Source: Cinnamomum chago
Lineage: Eukaryota > Streptophyta > Magnoliopsida > Laurales > Lauraceae
NCBI GenBank assembly: GCA_038049695.1
Contig: CP142456.1
Coordinates: 68,537,922 to 68,601,921, forward strand
Direction of reading: 5' to 3'
Length of the DNA stretch: 64,000 bases
Part shown: positions 57,239 to 64,000 of the stretch, in pieces
How the letters are laid out: every line of letters begins with the position of its first letter
Position numbering within the stretch: the first letter of the stretch is position 1
Translations under genes and position numbers: made by a program
Notes under the pieces: generated by a model
Seen by the model: the letters and a program-made list of their open reading frames with translations, nothing else
The model's database searches: none
What the model was told of the DNA's origin: nothing

Positions 57239-58369
57239 GTTTCCAAAAAAAAAAAAGAATCTTTATACATTTAAGAGGAGGCATGTTGACATAAAAAAAC
57301 AAACTCCAAAACTTTGATCTATGATTTAATTTATTTAAACCTAATAAGTAAGTTATTGGCCAAGAATCCTTAACTATGGGTCACAAAAAGGAAAAAACAA
57401 GATAAATATCTAGAAAGTAAGCTTCAGGAATCATTGGACTTGGACCAAGGTCCGTTGATTACGTCAATTCTCAATAGCTGGGCTCAAATATAATGCACCA
57501 TGAACCAATAGGCTAATAGGTCAGACTAATGATATGTCTCCTAGGGACATTGAACTCCATCCAAACTAATCAGCCTTATGTTTGTAAAATGTGGCCCCAA
57601 AAGTTCTAAAATTCATTTTTAAGTAATAAATCCTATCAAGGGTTCCCATTAAATTTGTCGCGCCCACATGGGGTAGCCCTCTTCATAAATGGCTTCACAA
57701 GTTTAACCAATGATGAATTAAATCCAAGCCAGGCCGGTATCTTAAACATATATAGATTTTAGGTCCAAGTTTGGCCCATGTACTAAAATCTAAGGATAAA
57801 TCTCTACCCAAAGCAGGCTAGTCTTGGGGGTTGGCCTCGGGCCGTCTTGTGCATGAACACCCCCTATTTGGATCAATCAATATAGACTATAAATAAAGTC
57901 AAAATTGAAGAGCAAAATAGAGCAATCAATTGCCAAATTGAACCTCAATTTTCAAATCAAATCACTCGAGCTTCATGTATAATAACTAGGTGCTTACTGA
58001 CCGTGAATAGAATTATCCATACAAAAAATATTATTTAGTTTTGTATAATAAAAATAAAAATAATCTGATCTCACATGTGTAGACTATCCGATATCTTAAA
58101 TGCAACATTATTTCAAAAAAATCTATAGGCTTAAATATAGTCATTGATGGGCAGGATGCTATTTCCATATGTAACAATCACAAAATATAGTTTCTATGAA
58201 TTTTTAGATATAAAATAGATTTAGAATTTTGATAAAATTTCTCATTCTTAACACAAAATTTTAAATAAAGTTAACAATCAGATAATAGAAAATTTTTGAC
58301 AAATTTTCTACTTTCCATTAATTTTTAAATAGAAAAGAGGAAAAAGTGCAAAATTATATCATTCATAAA
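57239..58369. other. Intergenic DNA with a hAT-MITE fragment
   Basis: 57730-57867 ends TGCATGAACACCCCCTA, the terminus of the 2327-2790 family, and has a GGCCTCGGGCC interior; the other end is worn away. 57895-58000 is alike to 59640-59750 (TCAAAATTGA, GAGCAAT, CGAGCTTCAT), so MITE and flank were duplicated together. No gene. Confidence 0.5.
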
Positions 58370-58760
58370 TAAACCAAATATTTCCAATTGAAAAACCTTA
58401 TTGCCAATCCTAGAAATCACTACCCCAAATTTGAAATCCTTAATTAGAGTTCAAGAAATCCCCAATTCTAAAATCAAAATATTCCCAAATCCAAAAATCC
58501 CTTACTCCAAATTGAAATACCTAATCAGAATTGAAAACCATATTCCCGATTTTAGAAAGTAGTAACCCAAAATTTGAAATCCCTTATAAAAAGTCCAGAA
58601 ATTGAAAATCTAAAAATCAAAATATTTCCAATTCGAGAAATCCCTAGTCCCAAATTAAAACCCCTAATTAGAAATCTTAAAATCCCTAACCCCAAATTTG
58701 AAATCTCTATACAGAAATCTATAAAATTTCAGAAATCTTAAACAAAAAATCATATTCCTG
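58370..58760. repeat. Degenerate short-period repeat region
   Basis: Phrases like AAATCCCTAA, CCCCAAATTTGAAAT and AGAAATC recur about every 30-60 bases with shuffled order. This suggests an old, decayed minisatellite. No strict period is visible. Confidence 0.5.
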
Positions 58761-59099
58761 ATAAAAACCATAATCCCAATTTCAGAAAAGTAAACGAAAT
58801 AAAAAAAATCTAAAAATCCAGATCATACAACAATAAAATAAATAATAAAACAAAGGTTTACTAAACCAAATTAAACAATGAAACAAGATATTAAAAGAAA
58901 ATATGCCAAATTTCTAATGGATTTGGAGGCTCGTTGTTAAGACGATGAGAAAGATTATGTTAAATTTCAGAAAAGAAAAAAAAAACTAAAAGAAGTAAAA
59001 CAACTCTATATACAATAGGAAGATTTTTTTTTTTTTATAGACAGAGTTGAGATTATGTGAGACTTTGGTACTCATAATTGAAGTATAAAAGGTTCATAA

Positions 59100-59589
59100 T
59101 AGGGGTGTTTATGGGTTCGGTTGGGCTGGGCTGTGCAATATCTAGGCCTGGCCCATTTTTTCAGACAATTGGCCTAAGCCTAGCCCTAGCCTGACTTGGC
59201 CGTAAGTGCTTGGTTAGAGCTCATCCTTCGTGAAAATGGTTAAGCCTGAGCTCGGATGGATCATGTTTTTATTAAAAAAATTATTTCTTTGACTTACAAT
59301 CTAAAGTTGAAGATCAGTTGGTTGGATTTTGTGTTAAAAGGTATGTGTTCAAGTCACCTCTAGCAAAGAAAAATCTAATTTTTGGTTAAATTGTGTATCT
59401 TATTCAGGCCGGGCTGGGCAGGGGTTTGCGCTCCCTACCACTAAATCCAAGCCCGGACTGTATAATAAATGGGCATAGATTTTTAGGTCTAAGCCCAAAT
59501 TGTGCACCAAAAACCTATGGCTCAAACTTATCCCAAACCGGACCGGGCCTAGGTAGGGCTTGTGCGAACCTGTTTCATGAGCACCATTA
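59100..59589. mobile_element. hAT-type MITE, second copy (worn)
   Basis: Ends TAGGGGTGTTTATGG and CATGAGCACCATTA are degenerate versions of the 2327-2790 termini. The flanks GTTCATAA and GTTAACAA match at 6 of 8. The interior has the same GGCCTGGCCC-type motifs. It also carries a tRNA-like A-box motif (AGATCAGTTGG, about 59311) and B-box motif (GTTCAAGTC, about 59347), in opposite orientation to the first copy, as expected of a flipped element. Confidence 0.68.
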
Positions 59590-59935
59590 GTTAACAAGGA
59601 TCAAGGAATCCGGATCATGCAAGACACTTCATATTTGAGTAAATGAGGTCAAAATTGAGTCAAAATCGGGAGTGAAATCGAGCAATTGATTGTCCAATTG
59701 AGCATCATTTTCCAAATCAAGTCGCCCGAGCTTCATACATAATATTTGCATTTACCATAGAACAATTTTGTAGCAGGTAATAGTAATTTATTCTAATTCT
59801 GTTGAAAAGAAGGTCACAACAGATTCCTTCTTTGGAAAGCACCAAAATTGCACTGGAGCCAATTTTGAAATCATAACGTGGAGTACTCTTGCATTCACTA
59901 ATACTTCCAGCCAATCACCGTCATTAGAACTTTAT

Positions 59936-60007
59936 TGATGAAAACACAGCCAGGAGAAAGAGAAGAAAGAAGTGAATGAATGTCTTGTCCCCTTAGGGTG
60001 GACTTTT

Positions 60008-60046
<39 letters not shown>

Positions 60047-60203
60047 GGTTGATTACACTATTAATTGTATCCTAATACAAATTCAAATCCTAAATTATAG
60101 CTACCTAATTGTACATGAGTTATGACTAGTCTAATTGTAGTTTAACTAGAATACAATCACTAACTAAATACAAATATTGGGCCCAGATGGTCCTGCGCAG
60201 ACA
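59936..60203 (-). repeat. 3' LTR of a Ty1-copia element
   Basis: 268 bp. In minus orientation it starts TGTCTGCGCAGG, after a polypurine tract TTGAGGGGGGT, and ends TTTTCATCA. It contains a (TA)n run at 60012-60042 near the promoter position. TTTAT (59931-59935) may be one target-duplication copy; its partner is not in view. Confidence 0.72.
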
Positions 60204-60210
60204 ACCCCCC

Positions 60211-61978
60211 TCAAATTGCTGCTGAGGAGTCATATAGCAGCAATTTGGTAACCAGAAACTGATGTTGAGGCCGAGGAAGTCCCTTGGTGAAGATATCAGC
60301 AAACTGAAGATCAGTAGGGACTTGAGGTAAAGAAATGACATCACGTTTAAATTCATCCCGAATAAAGTGGCAGTCTACTTCAATATGTTTGGTGCGTTCA
60401 TGGAAGACAGGATTTTCAGTGATTCGGATAGCCCTAGTATTATCTGCATGCAATAAAGTAGGAAAGGATTGAGGAAAGCCGAGGTCCGAAAGAAGTTCTC
60501 GGAGCCATAAGATTTCAGAAAATGCCAAAGACATGGCCCTATATTTAGCTTCTGTGGAAGATCGAGGAACACACTCTTGTTTCTTGCAATTCCAAGAAAT
60601 TAGAGAATCTCTGAGATACATGCACCAACCAGAAGTAAACCAACGTGTATCCTGATAGCCCACCCAGTCAGTGTCTGCATAAGTGGTCAACTGAAGAGGA
60701 TTATCTTTGGGATAATATAAACCATGAGTGACAGTGCCCAACAAATACCAGATAATGCGCTTGACCACAGTCAAATGAAGGTGTCTACGAGATGTCATGA
60801 ATTGACTCACAAGATTGACAGCATAGGAGATATCCGGTCGAGTGATAGTGAGATAGACAAGACTACCCACCAATCACCTGTAGGTATGTGGTTTAGTAAG
60901 AAGGTCACCATCATCTTTACTTAATTTTAGATTGACCTCTACAGGTGTATCAATGGGTGAAGATTCTTGGAGACCGGCAAGCTCAATAAGATCAAATGTG
61001 TATTTATATTGATTAAGAAACAGACCTTTGGTAGATTGATGGATTTCTAACCCCAAAAAATAATGCAAGTGGCCCAAATCCTTCATACGAAAAGAATGCC
61101 TGAGAGAAGCTTGGATAGACTTGATTATACCATCATCAATGCGGTGATAATAATGTCATCAACATACACAAGGAGAACGGTAACACCAGTAGATGTAGTT
61201 TGCAGAAAAAGAAAGGGATCGTAAGGGCTTTAAGTAAAGCCCTAAAAGTTTCAAAACATGCCCAAGGAGCTTGCTTCAGACCATAAAGAGACTTCTGTAG
61301 GCAACAGACCAATTTCTTTGATGGAGAGGTGACTCTCTGTGGTATCCGTATATAGACCTATTCTTTCAGATCCCCATGGAGAAAGGCATTTTTGACATCC
61401 ATTTGATATAATGACCAAGATTTAGAGGTAGCAACGGCGAGAAGCAACCGAACTACAGTCATTTTTGCCATAGGTGCAAAGGTCTCCTCATAGTCAATTT
61501 CATATTCTTACCTGTTGCTGAGTACCACGAGTGTAGCTTTGTGTCTATCCAAGGAGCCATCAGATTTAAGTTTGATGGAGTATATCCATTTGCAACCGAT
61601 GGATTTAACTGATGAAGAACAATCCACAATATCCTATGTGTGATTCTGATCCAATGCATCCAATTCTGCCTTCATAGCTTGGTTCCAACTATCATGTTGT
61701 ACTGCCTACAAATAAGAACTTGGAATAGAGACAAAAGAAAGGGTTCTCATCAAGGAAGTGTGCGTGAATCCATACCGCTTAGGTGGTCTAGAGGTTCTTG
61801 AGGAGCGACGCAGGACATGAGGAGTTGTGGAACCAGTTGTCGGCGGAGGATCAGGAGAACGGGCATCTACAGTGGTAGGTTTTTCCCGACGATGATAAAC
61901 AAAGTTAGGATGAAATCTAGTAACAGTTGGTTTATTTGAAAATACCCAGTAAGATGGCAGGAGAAGATAGATGAGGAC
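60211..61978 (-). pseudogene. Ty1-copia pol: reverse transcriptase and RNase H, decayed
   Basis: RNase H is one open frame (60211-60873) with YADTDW, SSTEAKYRA (Lys for the usual Glu), ADNTRAI and FHERTKHIEVDCHFIR, ending in a DIFTKGLPRPQH tail. The reverse transcriptase frame at 60874-61086 has HYFLGLEI. Further upstream the YVDD catalytic box is still readable at about 61154-61165, with the usual motifs ([27 protein letters not shown]) reachable only across stops and frameshifts to about 61700. The SRP-rich linker (61706-61970) precedes it. Integrase and gag are absent because a hAT element starts at 61979. Not functional. Confidence 0.82.
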
Positions 61979-62795
61979 CAAGGATGAAAATAGCGGTAGC
62001 ATTACGCCGGCCGCCAAACCGCTAAGAAGCGAGCGATACATAGCGTAGCGGGGATATGTAGCGGCATAGCAGTGCGATTTGAAAAAATCGCCAAAAAAAT
62101 CTGAATTTTTTTTAGAAAATCCAGAAAATTGTAAAATGAAAGAAAATGTGGTTCTTTTGCAAAAGTAAGTAAGAAAATTGGGCGTAGCGGTACCCTCAAT
62201 ATATGAGGTCCTGAATCGTTATATAAATAGAAAATAATAGTAATGATTAGTTTTTTCACATGTATTTATGTTTCTTAGTTATGCTAATTTAGAAAGTAAT
62301 GGAAAGCTCATAAAAAAAAAAAAACTAAAACATAAAATAAAGGCATAAGAAGACTTAAAAGTTAGGTCATTACTCATTAGTGAACATTGAACAATCAAAT
62401 ATTAATACTTCAACATTTAAGGTTCAAATTCAATCAAGTGAATGATCTATAAAGTAATCAACATTCAACACCAATTTAGAAATGAAAAATAGTAGAGAGT
62501 TAGTGAAGGAAATATGGATACCTTAATCATCACCAAAAGGAATGTCTGCCAAGATTCAAGGCGCTATGGTTATCCTCATCTTCCCCATTAATGTTATCAT
62601 TTCTATTGGCACCTTATTGAATTTGATACTGATGAGCATTGGGATCCACAAATCCAAAGAAGACGGCCGCATCATAAGAACTTGGAGGAGGTGGAGGTGG
62701 GTATCTTTACCATAGTCACCATATGAGTAGGACCCTGAAGCTGAAGACTATTATTCTCTTTGTCACACTTGACCATATGGAAAATACTGTGAGGG

Positions 62796-63574
62796 TCATT
62801 GTCCACTATAACTAGGGTTCCATGAATCAGTCAATGATGCCGCTTGTTGTCCTCCAACATCTCCACCCATATTTCCTTGCTTATTACTACCTCTAGCCCT
62901 AGGTGGTGAGTCTCTTCGGCGTTGTTGATAACCATGGCTTGGATTAAATCTTTCAGATGGAGGTAACTCCTGTACTTCCTCTACAGGAGCGACATCGTCT
63001 TCATCATGTTGATAGTATTCACTAGTACCATCTGTCTCACTGTCTCCTCCTCCATCTCCTCCACCATGGTTACTTGAAGAGACGGTGGTAGAACTAGCTT
63101 TCTCAGAAGATCCAATACGAGCAAGTTTTTTCTCACTCCTCCTAGTCCTACTGGTACCTTCTCCTTGAGGTGGCTGACCTTCTATAGGTGCCTCACCCAT
63201 ATCCTCATCTATCAACTCTTCAACCGTTCCCTGAAACCCTGGATCTAAATCTAGCAGTGGATCCTTTATCTCAGCTAGCAATGGGAGTAAGGGATCGTCC
63301 TCTCTGAATATGTGATCCAAATTAATAGGATAATAAGAAGGGTCATCCCTTGCCCTTCTCTCCTTAGTTATAGTTCTCAACTTCAGATTATAATGACAGT
63401 ATACAAGCTTGTTGAGTTTCTGCATGGTAAGCCGATTCCTGACATTCGTGTGGATCAAAGAGAAAGTGCTCCAATTTCTTTCACAGTTGGAAGATGTTGT
63501 AGTTTGACTAAGGATGCGAACAACCACTCTCCCTAAATGTGGAGCACTCTCTCCAAAATTCATCCACCAATCAG
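62796..63574 (-). CDS. hAT transposase, exon with C-terminal dimerisation domain
   Basis: After the acceptor TTTCAG the frame starts ADWWMNFGESAPHLGRVV and carries RILSQTTTSSNCERNWSTFSLIH and KLNKLVYCHYNLKLR, the classic hAT family dimerisation domain (C-x-R-N-W-S). A long acidic and Gly/Ser-rich tail follows to the stop at 62796. After this stop, 62640-62795 still reads like a degraded Gly/Tyr/Pro-rich tail, so the stop may be a mutation. hAT transposases cut the element out and insert it elsewhere. Confidence 0.85.
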
Positions 63575-63697
63575 CTGAAATGCAAAATATAAATAAAGAA
63601 AATTAGATATTCGTAACCCTCAAGTCCTTCTAATCAATTAAGATAAATAGATCAAGATTCAAGACTATTGGGCAGGGTCTTTTGTTCATAGTCATAC

Positions 63698-63773
63698 CAA
63701 GTGGCATCCTTCCAATCGATCGTATCACAAGAGGGCCAGCAAAGGTTCCTCTCTGTCGTGTATACATAGATAT
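63698..63773 (-). CDS. hAT transposase, short internal exon
   Basis: A 76-base exon after TTGTAG codes ISMYTRQRGTFAGPLVIRS, like the FG.PLAIRAR segment that precedes the dimerisation domain in hAT transposases. The donor CTTG|GTATGA leaves one base that the following exon completes, so the phase agrees. Confidence 0.75.
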
Positions 63774-63874
63774 CTACAATGTGAATTAAAAATAAGTCAG
63801 TAAACCCCTATAGCATGTACGACAATTTGCACTTGGCGGCATAATTAAATTCTCTTACCTAACCACCCACTCAC

Positions 63875-64000
63875 CTCTTGCATGGCATCAATTTGATCAT
63901 CTGCATTTAACAATCTCTTCAATACCTCTCGTAATCCTACCTGCAAGTCTGTATCTATTACTTCGGTGTGTAATTCGACATTGCGGCAATAGAATTCGGG
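63875..64000 (-). CDS. hAT transposase, upstream exon (cut by the window edge)
   Basis: In the same frame, the minus strand codes ...EFYCRNVELHTEVIDTD, then LREVLKRLLNADDQIDAMQE, up to the donor GAG|GTGAGT at 63874. The helical segment matches that position in hAT transposases. The remainder of the gene is outside the window. Confidence 0.7.

Larger units (their letters stand above)
61979..64000 (-). mobile_element. hAT transposon, 3' part (continues past the window)
   Basis: A terminus CAAGGATGAAAATAGCGGTAG abruptly interrupts the copia reading frame at 61979. The first 80 bases are full of GCGGTAGC/GCTAGCG-like subterminal motifs, as in hAT elements. A transposase with hAT dimerisation domain follows on the minus strand to the window end. 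ATGAGGAC (61971-61978) is the expected 8-bp duplication; its partner would be outside the window. Confidence 0.72.

Overview
This is a 64-kb piece of a flowering-plant nuclear genome. The evidence is an actin terminal exon split at the plant-type last intron position, plant ATL-type RING-H2 genes, a MAG2/RINT1-like gene with a 4.1-kb intron, and nested plant LTR retrotransposons of the Tat, Tekay/Del-like, Athila and Ty1-copia types with hAT, CACTA, Mutator-like, SINE and TRIM elements. The size of the intergenic and intronic repeat load suggests a large, repeat-rich genome. I cannot name the species. Genes that look functional occupy only a few kb; nearly everything else is transposon DNA or its remains.

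Layout. 1-832: end of an actin gene (+). 2327-2790: hAT-type MITE with a tRNA-like insert. 3322-3888: ATL-type RING-H2 E3 ligase gene, copy A (+). 4072-19663: Ty3/gypsy Tat-lineage element with target duplication AAGTC, extra RNase H, integrase and an antisense ORF region; its gag is split by a 3'-truncated Tekay/Del-like element with a 3.6-kb LTR (5269 to about 10920). 19664-22995: continuation of the copy-A duplicated block, partly inverted, ending in a fragment of a MAG2-like exon. 22996-39385: old LTR-like DNA holding a solo LTR (27226-37057, target duplication GAGAT), which itself contains an Athila element (28166-35092, target duplication GTGTT) with gag and protease but no reverse transcriptase. 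39395-40149: Mutator-type MITE. 40165-42797: copy B of the duplicated block, with the second ATL gene (40513-41058) and a TRIM element. 42761-50419 (-): intact-looking MAG2/RINT1-like gene in four coding exons. 50420-59935: intergenic DNA with MITEs, a 31-base G run, a copia fragment and diverged repeats. 59936-61978 (-): decayed Ty1-copia element, interrupted at 61979 by a hAT transposon that continues past the window end.

How it fits together. The best story is a segmental duplication carrying an ATL gene and the 3' end of a MAG2-like gene. Copy B is complete and joined to the full MAG2-like gene. Copy A was broken by a Tat insertion, an inversion with one end inside a hAT-like element, a solo LTR insertion and loss of most of the MAG2-like gene. 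Each copy shows the empty site for insertions found in the other, so the events can be ordered. The two ATL proteins are almost identical except for the membrane-spanning segment, which is sharply different. No operons, CRISPR arrays or tRNA/rRNA genes were seen.
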